Source: Paraburkholderia hiiakae
GTDB lineage: Bacteria; Pseudomonadota; Gammaproteobacteria; Burkholderiales; Burkholderiaceae
Assembly: GCF_904848665.1 (NCBI RefSeq)
Contig: NZ_CAJHCQ010000005.1
Span: forward strand, 186,001-250,000
Reading direction: 5' to 3'
Length of the DNA stretch: 64,000 bases
Made by a program: the position numbers and the translations under genes. This document shows positions 16,892 to 26,343 of this stretch, in pieces. The first letter of the stretch is position 1. Each line of letters starts with the position of its first letter. Below the pieces are notes generated by a model, which saw only the letters and a program-made list of their open reading frames with translations, had not been told where the DNA came from and did not search any database.

Positions 16892-17889
16892 GGGCGATGG
16901 GGCAAGGCGTGATGGGAGCCCGCCTCGCTACCGGCGAGGCGCTCGCGCAGGATGCGCTCGAAGTGGCCGGGATCGTGCGGCTTGAGCAGTTCGGCCGAGC
17001 GGGGCAGGTGGAAATCATACAGGCGCGAGACCCAGAAGCGGTACGCGCCTGCGCGCAGCATGTCGATCCAGTGACGTGTTTCCTCGGGCGTGAATGGGCG
17101 CACGGTCTGGTAGGCGCGCAAGAGCGCGTCGGCGCGCGCCGTGTCGAGTTTGCCCGTGGCGAGGTCGACGCACCAGTCGTTCACGGTCACGGCCACGTCG
17201 AAGAGCCACTTGTCGCAGCCGGCGAAATAGAAGTCGAAAAAGCCACCCAGCCGAACTTCGTGGCCCGGCGCCGGGTGTGAGTGCGCGAACATCGCGTTGT
17301 CGCGGAACAGGTCGCAATGGCACGGGCCGCCCGGCAGCGCCGCGTAATCGGCCGAGGCGAAGAACGCGCGCTGATGGTCGAGTTCGTTCGTGAGGAGCGT
17401 GCGCTGGGCGTCGGCGAGGAACGGCAGCACCGTCGGCACCGTTTCTTCCCACCAAGAAAGGCTGCGCAGGTTCGGCTGGTCGCCACGGTAATCGCGGCCC
17501 GCCAGATGCATGCGCGCGAGCATCTGGCCCACTTCCGCGCAGTGCTCCACGCCGGGCGCGAGTTCGGGCTTGCCCTCGAGCTTCGAGACGATGGCCGCGG
17601 GCTTGCCGTGCAGCAGGCCGAAGAGCGCGCCGTCCTTGCGCGGCATGGGGTCGGGTACCGGCACGCGGTGCGAGGCGAGATGCCGCATCAAGTCGAGGTA
17701 GAACGGCAGTTGTTCGGCCGTCAGCTTTTCGAAGATCGTCAGGACGTATTCGCCGCGCGTCGTCGTCAGGAAGAAGTTGCTGTTTTCAATGCCGGACTGG
17801 ATGCCGCGAAATTCGACAACATCGCCGAGATCGTAGTCGTGCAGCCATTGGGCAAGCTCTTGGTCGGTGACAGCGGTGAAGACGGCCAT
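16882..17889 (-). CDS. thrB: Homoserine kinase (protein-kinase-fold type)
   Basis: The 335-residue enzyme phosphorylates homoserine with ATP in threonine synthesis. It is the ThrB variant with a choline-kinase-like fold found in many Proteobacteria, not the GHMP type of E. coli. Visible motifs are the N-terminal [35 protein letters not shown] (ATP-binding strand), CHCDLFRDN (catalytic loop, equivalent of HxDxxxxN), and [16 protein letters not shown]. It lies between BPSS1780 (downstream, overlapping) and the DUF2782 gene (upstream), a common beta-proteobacterial order. Confidence 0.9.
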   Translation of the reverse strand: MAVFTAVTDQELAQWLHDYDLGDVVEFRGIQSGIENSNFFLTTTRGEYVLTIFEKLTAEQLPFYLDLMRHLASHRVPVPDPMPRKDGALFGLLHGKPAAIVSKLEGKPELAPGVEHCAEVGQMLARMHLAGRDYRGDQPNLRSLSWWEETVPTVLPFLADAQRTLLTNELDHQRAFFASADYAALPGGPCHCDLFRDNAMFAHSHPAPGHEVRLGGFFDFYFAGCDKWLFDVAVTVNDWCVDLATGKLDTARADALLRAYQTVRPFTPEETRHWIDMLRAGAYRFWVSRLYDFHLPRSAELLKPHDPGHFERILRERLAGSEAGSHHALPHRPCN

Positions 17890-18064
17890 GCAAGGAGGTC
17901 GGTTGATTGGTAATGGCGGGTCGGCGAACGCTGCGTCGTGCTGCCCGAGGGGCGTGCGAGCGTGTCCGGCTCAGGTGCGATGGCGGCGGCCCGGCTTTAT
18001 GGGGCGCTGCACATGGCGGAGGGCGTGGGCATGCCCCGTACAGGCATGCGCGCGCTCAGATGGA

Positions 18065-18472
18065 TCAGTAATGCAGGTTGATCGACGGCAGGCGCGTGCT
18101 GGCCTGGCCGTTGTTGCGCACTTGCGGCGAGGTGTCGGGGCTCGCGCTCATCGTGTAGCGCGTGCCGAAGTTCGAATGCACGTTGATTTCGACGGGCTTG
18201 CCCTTGTCGCGGAACTCGGTGATTTCGGTGCCGTTCCGGCTCACTTCGTGATAGCTGGGCACGCGCGGCACGTCGTTGATGTTGACCTTCGAGGTGACGC
18301 GTGCGGCCGGCTGGTTGTTGATCGCGGCCAGGTCGGGCAGGCCCGCGCGCTCGTTCTCGGACTGCGCGGATTGTGCCTCGACGGCGGTCTTTGCGTCGTC
18401 GGCCGGCGCGGCCATGGCGACCCCGCTGAAAGCGAGCGTCACCGCGACGGCGGCAAGAAGGTGCGACTTCAT
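18065..18472 (-). CDS. DUF2782 secreted/periplasmic protein
   Basis: The 135-residue protein has a clear signal peptide (MKSHLLAAVAVTLAFSGVAMA) with cleavage after about residue 21, then a short domain with EITEFRDKGKPVEINVHS matching DUF2782, a family typically encoded beside thrB in beta-proteobacteria. The ATG at 18472 is preferred over that at 18478 because GGAG then has a 7-bp spacing. Function is unknown. Transcription is likely shared with thrB, with a 175-bp gap. Confidence 0.78.
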   Translation of the reverse strand: MKSHLLAAVAVTLAFSGVAMAAPADDAKTAVEAQSAQSENERAGLPDLAAINNQPAARVTSKVNINDVPRVPSYHEVSRNGTEITEFRDKGKPVEINVHSNFGTRYTMSASPDTSPQVRNNGQASTRLPSINLHY

Positions 18473-18687
18473 GGTCATTCTCCGATGGGATGCTCCAATT
18501 CTAGCAAATCCGGGCGCTTCACCCCATGTCGCGCAAGCGCTGCGGCCCGCGCCCGGCGGGCGGTGCGCGGCGCCCGCGGCCCGCGCGTGACGGGTGCTGT
18601 AAAAGCCCTGGGCGCGGCGAGGTCCGTCGCCAGAAAGTCGCACCTTCCGTGGTAATGTGGACCCATCAAACGGAGAGGCGAACGAAG

Positions 18688-20211
18688 ATGAACAACGACC
18701 ACCTGCGGCCCCTCATGACGCCGGCGCACGACTTCCCGGACGAGTTTTTCGAAGACGCCGCCGACGCCGTGGCGCGCCTCTCGAGCATCTACGAAGCGAA
18801 TACGTCTTTCCTGCGCGACGCGTTTGCGCGCTATCGCCGCGGCGAAGCGTTCGAGCGCCGCGTGCGCGCGTGCTATCCGTTCGTGCGCATCCGCACCAAC
18901 GTCAATACGCATATCGACTCACGCCGTTCGTATGGTTTCGTGGCCGGCCCCGGTGTGTTCGAGACCACCGTCACGCGGCCCGACCTGTTCGGCAATTACT
19001 ATCGCGAGCAGTTGCGCCTGCTCGCGAAGAACCATCACGTGGGTATCGAAGTGGGCGTGTCGGATCAACCGATTCCCGTGCACTTCGCGTTCGCCGAAGG
19101 CATCCACCTCGAAGGCGATCTCGACCGCGAGCGCCTCTTCGCCATGCGCGACGTGTTCGATGTGCCCGATCTCGCGCAGCTCGATGACCGCATCGTGAAC
19201 GGCACCTACGAGCCGGAGCCGGGCGAGCCGCATCCGCTTGCGCTCTTCACCGCGCCGCGCGTCGACTTTTCGCTGCATCGGCTCAAGCACTACACGGCCA
19301 CGTCGCCCACGCACGTGCAGAACTACGTGCTCTACACGAACTACCAGTTCTATATCGACGAGTTCGTGAAGCTCGGCCGCGCGATGATGGCGCATACCGA
19401 CGACGCCGACCTGCGCAACTACCGCAGTGAATACACGTCGTTCGTCGAGCCTGGCGACGTGGTGACCTACAACGCGAACCTGGGCGAGCAGGACGACGAA
19501 GGCACGGCGCCGGCGCGCCTGCCGCAAATGCCGGCCTACCACCTCAAGCGTGCTGACGGCAGCGGCATCACGATGATCAACATCGGCGTGGGACCGTCGA
19601 ATGCGAAGACGATCACCGATCACATTGCCGTGCTGCGTCCGCATGCGTGGATCATGCTTGGCCACTGCGCTGGCTTGCGCAATACGCAGCGCCTCGGCGA
19701 CTACGTGCTCGCGCACGGGTATGTGCGTGAGGATCACGTGCTCGACGACGATTTGCCGCTATGGGTGCCGATTCCGGCGCTCGCGGAAGTGCAGCTCGCG
19801 CTCGAGCGGGCGGTCGCGGAGGTTACCAGGCTCGATGGCGTGGAACTCAAGCGCGTGATGCGCACGGGGACGGTGGCGAGCGTCGACAACCGCAACTGGG
19901 AGCTGCGCGATCATCGCGAGCCGGTGCAGCGCCTTTCGCAGAGCCGCGCGATCGCGCTCGACATGGAAAGCGCGACCATCGCCGCAAACGGATTCCGCTT
20001 TCGCGTGCCGTACGGCACTTTGCTGTGCGTTTCCGACAAGCCCTTGCATGGCGAGCTCAAGCTGCCGGGCATGGCCGATTCGTTCTATCGCGCGCAGGTC
20101 GATCAGCATTTGCAGATCGGCGTGAAGGCGATGGAGATTCTGCGCACGAACGGTTTGCACAAGCTCCATAGCCGGAAGTTGCGCAGTTTTGCGGAGGTGG
20201 CGTTTCAGTAG
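18688..20211 (+). CDS. amn: AMP nucleosidase
   Basis: The 507-residue enzyme hydrolyses AMP to adenine and ribose 5-phosphate. The N-terminal AMP-binding domain (about residues 1-180, with FVRIRTNVNTHIDSRRSYGFV) is followed by a nucleoside-phosphorylase-like domain containing NIGVGPSNAKTITDH, MLGHCAGLRNTQ and the late ALDMESATIAANGFRFRVPYGT. Length is close to the 484 residues of E. coli Amn. ATG 18688 is preferred to the farther start at 18526 because the extension is not conserved-looking and GGAGAGG lies upstream. Confidence 0.92.
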   Translation: MNNDHLRPLMTPAHDFPDEFFEDAADAVARLSSIYEANTSFLRDAFARYRRGEAFERRVRACYPFVRIRTNVNTHIDSRRSYGFVAGPGVFETTVTRPDLFGNYYREQLRLLAKNHHVGIEVGVSDQPIPVHFAFAEGIHLEGDLDRERLFAMRDVFDVPDLAQLDDRIVNGTYEPEPGEPHPLALFTAPRVDFSLHRLKHYTATSPTHVQNYVLYTNYQFYIDEFVKLGRAMMAHTDDADLRNYRSEYTSFVEPGDVVTYNANLGEQDDEGTAPARLPQMPAYHLKRADGSGITMINIGVGPSNAKTITDHIAVLRPHAWIMLGHCAGLRNTQRLGDYVLAHGYVREDHVLDDDLPLWVPIPALAEVQLALERAVAEVTRLDGVELKRVMRTGTVASVDNRNWELRDHREPVQRLSQSRAIALDMESATIAANGFRFRVPYGTLLCVSDKPLHGELKLPGMADSFYRAQVDQHLQIGVKAMEILRTNGLHKLHSRKLRSFAEVAFQ

Positions 20212-20223
20212 GAGCGCATTCAA

Positions 20224-20258
20224 CGGCGGCGGCTGGCCACAGGCGCCGCCGCCGGTTT
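20224..20258 (+). terminator. Candidate hairpin between the convergent amn and chromate transporter genes
   Basis: A 10-bp GC stem (20224-20233 with 20245-20254) and an 11-base loop are followed by GGTTTGTCTT. The U-tract is weak, so termination efficiency is uncertain. Confidence 0.4.
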
Positions 20259-20280
20259 GTCTTGTCGTTCTCGCATCACT

Positions 20281-20808
20281 TCACTGACCAAACCCCATCA
20301 ACCCAATCAAACTCCCCGCGCCAAGCAGCCACAGCGGATGAATCTTCGTGCGAAACGCGAGCACGGCGCACACGCCGGTAATCGCCCACGCGATCCACGA
20401 TGGATCTGAAGCCTTCGCGATCAACACCGCACTCGCGGCCACGAGGCCTGCCGTCACCGGCACGAGCCCTTTTTGCGCGATGCGCCGCCACGGGCGGTCC
20501 TTGAAGCGGTCCCACGCATGCAGCGCGGCGATCGTGACAAGCGACGACGGTCCGAACTTCGCAATCGACGTGACCAGCATGCCCGCCCAGCCGGCCACGT
20601 GCCAGCCCACCAGTGTCACGACCATCATGTTCGGGCCCGGGGCGGCCTGGGCAAGCGCGAAGAGCGCGCTGAACTCGCTCGCGGGCATCCAGTGGTGCAC
20701 CTCGACGACCTGACGCTGCATCTCGGGCAGGATCGTGTTGCCGCCACCGAATGCGAGCAGCGAGAGCTGACTGAAGATCGCGGCGAGCGCAACGAGTGTG
20801 GCGGTCAT
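20281..20808 (-). CDS. Chromate transporter, C-terminal-type half (short-chain ChrA)
   Basis: This 175-residue CHR-family membrane protein starts MTATLVALAAIF, has the signature SLLAFGGGNTILPEMQRQVV and about five hydrophobic helices. In short-chain CHR systems two half-size proteins together make the chromate/sulfate efflux antiporter. Its ATG overlaps the stop of the other half as ATGA (20805-20808), so the two are translationally coupled. The divergent LysR gene is the likely regulator. Confidence 0.87.
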   Translation of the reverse strand: MTATLVALAAIFSQLSLLAFGGGNTILPEMQRQVVEVHHWMPASEFSALFALAQAAPGPNMMVVTLVGWHVAGWAGMLVTSIAKFGPSSLVTIAALHAWDRFKDRPWRRIAQKGLVPVTAGLVAASAVLIAKASDPSWIAWAITGVCAVLAFRTKIHPLWLLGAGSLIGLMGFGQ

Positions 20809-21410
20809 CGCGCGCCTCCTTCCTTGCGCGCCGCGCGGGCCGCAAGCGCGATGCCGACTGGCGTGAGCACGAGCATGGTGGGCAAAAGCGGCGTGCGCAG
20901 CACGGCAATGGCCACGAAGCCGAGCGCGGCGACGACGGCCGCGGCGGGATCGCGCCGCAGCGGCAGCACGATCTTCAGCGCCATCGAGACGAGCAACCCG
21001 GCGGCCGCCGCGGCGAGCCCCACGAACAGATGCCGCACGTGCGGGTCGTTTTGCGTGCGCTCGTAAAGCACGCCGAGCCCGACCACGACGAGCGACGGAC
21101 CCGCGATCAGGCCGAGGATGCCCGCAAGCGCGCCGCGCCAGCCCTGAAAGCGCATGCCGAGCGCAACCGACAGATTGATGACGTTGCCGCCCGGCAAAAA
21201 CTGGCAGAGGCCGAGCAGGTCGGTGAACTCGCTGGCGTGGAGCCAGCGGCGCTGCTCGACGATGGTGCGGCGCGCCAACGGCAGTGCACCGCCAAACGAT
21301 GTGAAGCCAAGACCGAGGAAGCCGAAGAACAGATCGCGCACCGTAGGCGTCTGCAGGCCTTCGTCCGTGCCATGTGCGGCAACGGCGGGCGATGAAATGG
21401 GTTGTTTCAT
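20805..21410 (-). CDS. Chromate transporter, N-terminal-type half (short-chain ChrA)
   Basis: The 201-residue partner has the CHR signature FLGLGFTSFGGALPLARRTIVEQRRWL and the LGLCQFLPGGNVINLSVALG motif, with five to six hydrophobic helices. It is the first gene of the pair. The ATG at 21410 is preferred; a TTG at 21434 would add eight residues. The promoter must lie in the 100-bp gap shared with the divergent LysR gene. Confidence 0.87.
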   Translation of the reverse strand: MKQPISSPAVAAHGTDEGLQTPTVRDLFFGFLGLGFTSFGGALPLARRTIVEQRRWLHASEFTDLLGLCQFLPGGNVINLSVALGMRFQGWRGALAGILGLIAGPSLVVVGLGVLYERTQNDPHVRHLFVGLAAAAAGLLVSMALKIVLPLRRDPAAAVVAALGFVAIAVLRTPLLPTMLVLTPVGIALAARAARKEGGAR

Positions 21411-21510
21411 GAATGGAAGGGACCTCTGAGGCAAGTTCCGAGATTAAGCCCAATCGCGCGCGCGGCAAAACGATTTCTATGGTGCGTTCTTGTGATCTAC
21501 ACTCACAAGC

Positions 21511-22437
21511 ATGGCACGCTCCCTTCCTCCCTTTCCCGCGCTGCGCGCGTTCGAAGCCGCAGCACGGCACAACAGCTTCTCCGCGGCGGCGGGCGAGCTC
21601 CATGTGACTCACGGTGCCATCAGCCGGCAGGTGGCGGCGCTTGAGGCGTGGGTCGGCGTGCAGGTGTTTCACCGGCACGGCAAGCGCGTCGCGCTGACCG
21701 AGGACGGGCGGCGCTACCTGGCCGCCGTGCAATCGGCATTCGACGACATCGCGCGCGCAACCAACCAGTTGCGCGACACGGGCGTGGTGCACGTGCTGCG
21801 CGTGAACGCGCTGCCCACCTTCGCGATGAAATGGCTGCTGCCGCGGCTCTCGCAGTTTCAGCGTCTCGCGCCGAACGTCGAGTTGCGACTGTCCACCTCG
21901 AACGCGCCGGTCGAGACGCTCGAAGGCTTCGATGTGGCCGTGCGGCGCGGACCGGCCCACTGGCCCGACTGCGAGGCCGGCCATTTTCTCGACGAGACGG
22001 AACTGCCGGTGTGCAGCCCGGCGCTGCTCAAACGCGCGCCGATTCATCAGGCGAACGATCTTGCGCGCCACGTGCTGCTGCATTCGGACACGCGGCCCGA
22101 TGCGTGGCGTACCTGGCTTGCGGCCGCCGGGGTGAAAGCCAAATGCCGGAAGAAGCAGTCGTTCGACCACTTCTATCTGGCCTTGCAGGCTGCCGTGGAT
22201 GGTCTTGGCGTTGCGCTCGGCCCGCTGCCGCTGCTCGACGACGAGCTCGCGTCAGGCCGTCTCGTCACCCCGCTCGCCGGCCCACATCTCGACGCGCGCG
22301 GTTACTGGTGGGTGGCGCGCCGCGAGGTGGCGCAAGCGCCGCTCGTGTCGCAGTTTTGCCGCTGGCTGGAGGAGCAGGCGAGCGCGCGGGCGCCGCACGG
22401 TGCATCCGGCGTGCCCGCAAGCGCGGAGAAAGCATGA
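21511..22437 (+). CDS. LysR-family regulator (GcvA type), divergent from the chromate transporter
   Basis: The 308-residue protein has an N-terminal helix-turn-helix (residues 8-66: PALRAFEAAARHNSFSAAA, HVTHGAISRQVAALE) and an effector domain with the MKWLLPRLSQFQ and FDVAVRRG blocks usual in GcvA-like LysR regulators. It shares a 100-bp promoter gap with the chromate transporter pair and probably controls it. The coinducer is unknown. Confidence 0.87.
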   Translation: MARSLPPFPALRAFEAAARHNSFSAAAGELHVTHGAISRQVAALEAWVGVQVFHRHGKRVALTEDGRRYLAAVQSAFDDIARATNQLRDTGVVHVLRVNALPTFAMKWLLPRLSQFQRLAPNVELRLSTSNAPVETLEGFDVAVRRGPAHWPDCEAGHFLDETELPVCSPALLKRAPIHQANDLARHVLLHSDTRPDAWRTWLAAAGVKAKCRKKQSFDHFYLALQAAVDGLGVALGPLPLLDDELASGRLVTPLAGPHLDARGYWWVARREVAQAPLVSQFCRWLEEQASARAPHGASGVPASAEKA

Positions 22438-22525
22438 AGGGGTGTTGCGCTGAAGCGCGAGCGCAACGGATACCTACGAAAACATCAACCGCAGGCCATC
22501 CGCACGCCGCGCCGCAAGCGAAGCA

Positions 22526-23293
22526 TCAGAGATAGAACATCCGGTCTTCGTCGGAGTCGCGGTCGCGGCGCGTCGGGTGTTCCTTGCCGGCGTCTTCGGC
22601 GGTGTCCGCATCTTCGTAGAACTTGAGAACGGCTTCGAGCACCTGGTCCGGGTCGTCGATCACCTGCATCAAGTCCATGTCTTCGGGATTGATGAGGCCC
22701 ATCGGCACGAGCGCCGAGCGGAACCAGTCGAGCAGGCCCTTCCAGAATTCGGCGCCCACCAGAATGATGGGCACATGACGCGACTTTTTCGTCTGGATGA
22801 GCGTGAGCACCTCGGCCAGTTCGTCGAGCGTGCCGAAGCCGCCGGGCATGACGATCACGGCGTCCGAGTTCTTCACGAACGTGACCTTGCGTGTGAAGAA
22901 ATGGCGGAAGCGCAGCGAAATGTCCTGCCACTGGTTGCCCGACTGCTCGTGCGGCAACTCGATGTTCAGGCCCACCGAAGGCGACTTGCCCGCATGCGCG
23001 CCCTGGTTCGCGGCTTCCATGATGCCGGGGCCGCCGCCCGAGATCACGGCGAAGCCCGCGTCCGAGACTTTTCGCGCGATCGTGCTGGCGAGCTGGTAGT
23101 ACTTCGACTCCGGTTTCAGGCGGGCGGAACCGTAGATGCTGACCGCTGGCCGGATCTCGGACAGGTACTCGGTCGCCTCAATAAACTCTGCCATAATCGT
23201 GAACATCTGCCACGATGCGCGCGCCTTCTTGGCCGTCGCGCGCTCTTGATCTGCGAGTGAACGCAGACTCGGAATCACTTTTCTCTTGTCCAT
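22526..23293 (-). CDS. LOG-family protein (TIGR00730), probable nucleoside-5'-monophosphate phosphoribohydrolase
   Basis: The 255-residue protein has the LOG-family motifs SGGGPGIMEAANQGA and PGGFGTLDE, plus the bacterial N-terminal signature ASWQMFTIMAEFIEATEYLSEI. Members release the base from nucleoside monophosphates (LOG in plants; PpnN/YgdH-like in bacteria). The start ATG at 23293 lies one base from the polA ATG on the other strand, so the promoters of both genes must lie inside the partner's coding sequence. Confidence 0.87.
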   Translation of the reverse strand: MDKRKVIPSLRSLADQERATAKKARASWQMFTIMAEFIEATEYLSEIRPAVSIYGSARLKPESKYYQLASTIARKVSDAGFAVISGGGPGIMEAANQGAHAGKSPSVGLNIELPHEQSGNQWQDISLRFRHFFTRKVTFVKNSDAVIVMPGGFGTLDELAEVLTLIQTKKSRHVPIILVGAEFWKGLLDWFRSALVPMGLINPEDMDLMQVIDDPDQVLEAVLKFYEDADTAEDAGKEHPTRRDRDSDEDRMFYL

Positions 23294-23294
23294 A

Positions 23295-26096
23295 ATGCCT
23301 GAAGAACTACGCGTGGAAACGAAGCTACAAAATGAGCTGGAAGGGAAGACCCTGTTGCTGGTCGACGGTTCTAGCTATCTCTATCGGGCCTTCCATGCAA
23401 TGCCGGATCTGCGCGGTCCCGACGGCGAACCGACGGGCGCGCTATACGGCATCATCAACATGCTGCGTCGCATGCGCAAGGACGTTACGGCAGAGTATAG
23501 CGCGTGCGTGTTCGATGCAAAGGGCAAGACGTTCCGCGACGACTGGTACCCCGAGTACAAGGCCAACCGGCCTTCCATGCCTGAGCCGCTCGCAGCACAA
23601 ATCGAGCCCATTCACACGGCGGTGCGCGCGCTCGGCTGGCCGCTGCTGATGATCGAAGGCGTCGAGGCCGACGACGTGATCGGCACGCTCGCTCACCAGG
23701 CGGAAAAGCTCGGCATGAAGGTCGTCGTTTCCACGGGCGACAAGGACCTCGCGCAACTCGTCACGGACCACGTCACGCTCATCAACACGATGACGAACGA
23801 AACGCTCGATCGCGAAGGCGTGATCGCGAAGTTCGGCGTGCCGCCTGAGCGCATCATCGATTATCTCTCGCTCATTGGCGACACCGTCGACAATGTGCCG
23901 GGCGTGAACAAATGCGGCCCGAAAACCGCGGTGAAGTGGCTCACGCAATACGATTCGCTCGATGGCGTGATCGCGCATGTGGACGAAATCAAGGGTGCCG
24001 TGGGCGGCTATCTGCGCGACGCGCTCGACTTCCTGCCGATGGCGCGAAAGCTCGTCACGGTGGAAACGGCTTGCGATCTCACGCCGCATCTCGAGTCGAT
24101 CGAAGCGTCGCTCGCCACGCGCCCCGAAGCGCGCGAAGAACTGCGCGATATCTTCGCGCGCCACGGTTTCAAGACCTGGCTGCGCGAAGTGACCGAAGCG
24201 AGTCAGCAGAGCGAGACGGTGCCCGCTGCGACCCAAGGCGACGCGCCGGAGAAAGACGCGATGGTGCAGCCCGCGCTCTTCGTCGATGCGCCGCGCCATT
24301 ACGAAACGATCCAGACGTGGCCGCAGTTCGATACGTGGCTCAAGAAAATCGAGGCCGCCGAACTCACTGCGTTCGATACCGAGACCACGGCGCTCGATCC
24401 GATGGTCGCGAAGCTTGTTGGCATGTCGTTCTCGACGCAGCCGGGCGTGGCCGCGTATTTGCCGCTCGCGCATCGCGGCCCGGACGCACCCGATCAACTG
24501 CCGATGGATGAAGTGCTCGCGCGCCTGAAGCCGTGGCTCGAAAGCGAGAAGCACAAGAAAGTCGGCCAGCACATGAAGTATGACGAGCAGGTGCTTGCGA
24601 ACTACGGTATCGAACTGAACGGCGTGGAGCATGACACGCTGCTCGAATCGTATGTGCTCGAATCGCATCGCAGTCACGACATGGACAGCCTCGCGCTGCG
24701 CCATCTCGGCATCAAGACGATCAAGTACGAAGAAGTGGCGGGCAAGGGCGCGCAGCAGATCGGCTTCGACGAAGTCTCGCTCGAAAAGGCTGCCGAATAC
24801 GCTGCCGAAGACGCCGACGTCACGCTGCAATTGCACCGCGCGCTCTATCCGCAGATCGCGCCGGAGAAGGGCCTCGACTACGTCTATCGCAACATCGAAT
24901 TGCCCACGTCGCGCGTGCTGCGCAAGGTGGAGCGCAACGGTGTGCTCATCGATACCGAACGGCTCGACAAGCAGAGCGCGGAAATCGCTGTGCGGCTCAT
25001 CACGCTCGAACAGGAAGCGTACGCGCTCGCGGGCGGCGAATTCAATCTGGGGTCGCCCAAGCAGATCGGCCAGATCTTCTTCGAGAAGCTGCAATTGCCG
25101 GTCGTGAAGAAGACGCCAAGCGGCGCGCCTTCCACCGACGAAGAAGTGCTGCAAAAACTCGCCGAAGACTACCCGCTGCCCAAGATCCTGCTCGAGCATC
25201 GCGGGCTTGCCAAGCTCAAGTCCACGTACACCGACAAGCTGCCGCGCATGGTCAATGCGCAAACGGGCCGCGTGCACACGAACTACGCGCAGGCTGTGGC
25301 GGTCACGGGCCGTCTTGCGTCGAACGATCCGAATCTGCAGAACATCCCTGTGCGAACGGGCGAGGGGCGCCGCATTCGCGAAGCGTTCATCGCGCCGCCG
25401 GGTCACAAGATCGTTTCCGCCGACTACTCGCAGATCGAACTGCGCATCATGGCGCATATCTCGGGCGACGAATCGCTGCTCGCGGCGTTCGCACGCGGCG
25501 ACGACATTCACCGCGCCACGGCTGCCGAGGTGTTTAGCGTCACGCCGCTCGAAGTGAGCTCGGACCAGCGGCGCATCGCGAAGGTCATCAATTTCGGCCT
25601 GATCTACGGCATGAGCGCGTTCGGGCTCGCATCGAATCTCGGCATTACGCGCGACGCAGCGAAGCTCTATATCGACCGCTATTTCGCGCGCTATCCGGGC
25701 GTTGCGCGCTATATGGACGAAACGCGCATGGATGCGAAATCGCGCGGCTACGTGGAGACGGTGTTCGGCCGCCGTCTGTGGCTGCCCGAGATCAACGGCG
25801 GCAACGGCCCGCGCCGCCAGGCCGCCGAACGCGCCGCCATCAACGCGCCCATGCAGGGCACGGCCGCCGACCTCATCAAGCTTTCGATGATCGCGGTGCA
25901 GAAGTGGCTCGACGAACGCAAGATCGGCACGAAGATGATCATGCAGGTGCACGATGAACTCGTGCTCGAAGTGCCGGGCGACGAACTCGCCGAGGTGCGC
26001 AAGCGCCTGCCCGAACTGATGTGCTCGGTCGCGCAGCTCAAGGTGCCGCTCGTGGCCGAAGTGGGCGTGGGCGAAAACTGGGAAGAGGCACACTGA
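23295..26096 (+). CDS. polA: DNA polymerase I
   Basis: The 933-residue enzyme has three domains: 5'-3' flap nuclease (about residues 1-300, KTLLLVDGSSYLYRAFHA), 3'-5' proofreading exonuclease (about 330-520, with the DxE motif in AFDTETTALDP intact), and the polymerase (about 540-933) with motif A DYSQIELRI, motif B RRIAKVINFGLIYG and motif C QVHDELVLEV. It fills gaps in repair and removes primers. ATG 23295 is used; a TTG at 23286 is in frame but would overlap the divergent gene. No clear ribosome-binding site is seen before either. Confidence 0.95.
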   Translation: MPEELRVETKLQNELEGKTLLLVDGSSYLYRAFHAMPDLRGPDGEPTGALYGIINMLRRMRKDVTAEYSACVFDAKGKTFRDDWYPEYKANRPSMPEPLAAQIEPIHTAVRALGWPLLMIEGVEADDVIGTLAHQAEKLGMKVVVSTGDKDLAQLVTDHVTLINTMTNETLDREGVIAKFGVPPERIIDYLSLIGDTVDNVPGVNKCGPKTAVKWLTQYDSLDGVIAHVDEIKGAVGGYLRDALDFLPMARKLVTVETACDLTPHLESIEASLATRPEAREELRDIFARHGFKTWLREVTEASQQSETVPAATQGDAPEKDAMVQPALFVDAPRHYETIQTWPQFDTWLKKIEAAELTAFDTETTALDPMVAKLVGMSFSTQPGVAAYLPLAHRGPDAPDQLPMDEVLARLKPWLESEKHKKVGQHMKYDEQVLANYGIELNGVEHDTLLESYVLESHRSHDMDSLALRHLGIKTIKYEEVAGKGAQQIGFDEVSLEKAAEYAAEDADVTLQLHRALYPQIAPEKGLDYVYRNIELPTSRVLRKVERNGVLIDTERLDKQSAEIAVRLITLEQEAYALAGGEFNLGSPKQIGQIFFEKLQLPVVKKTPSGAPSTDEEVLQKLAEDYPLPKILLEHRGLAKLKSTYTDKLPRMVNAQTGRVHTNYAQAVAVTGRLASNDPNLQNIPVRTGEGRRIREAFIAPPGHKIVSADYSQIELRIMAHISGDESLLAAFARGDDIHRATAAEVFSVTPLEVSSDQRRIAKVINFGLIYGMSAFGLASNLGITRDAAKLYIDRYFARYPGVARYMDETRMDAKSRGYVETVFGRRLWLPEINGGNGPRRQAAERAAINAPMQGTAADLIKLSMIAVQKWLDERKIGTKMIMQVHDELVLEVPGDELAEVRKRLPELMCSVAQLKVPLVAEVGVGENWEEAH

Positions 26097-26111
26097 AGGC
26101 GCGTTGACGTG

Positions 26112-26139
26112 CTTAGTGAAGCTCTACTAAGTACGTACT
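26112..26139. repeat. Inverted repeats downstream of polA
   Basis: CTTAGT-N8-ACTAAG (26112-26131) runs into a 10-bp palindrome AGTACGTACT (26130-26139) in the 247-bp gap before the NDH-2-like gene. It could be a weak terminator or an operator; there is no T-run. Confidence 0.3.
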
Positions 26140-26343
26140 GAATGCGCTCTACCGCAACAAGGACCTAACTGCGCGCGCGCGATAAGGCAAGCGTCGCGTG
26201 CGTGATGTCGCGAATGCGCGCCGCAAGGGTTGCCGCCGCGCGCTCCGTCCACCGACAATGATTTGATTGAAGGCCGGTGCCTCGCGCATGATGTTGCCGA
26301 TGCATCGGCCTTTCTATCGCCTTTCGACATGCACGGAGAGTCT

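Noticed and set aside
20281..22170. Apparent 629-codon minus-strand protein containing the chromate transporter half
   Set aside because: Only the last 175 residues (from ATG 20808) are transporter; the rest is out of frame with the other transporter half and antisense to the LysR gene.
23442..26093. 883-codon frame antisense to polA
   Set aside because: It is a mirror of the codon bias of a high-GC gene (many Arg, His, Leu); polA on the other strand has every expected motif.
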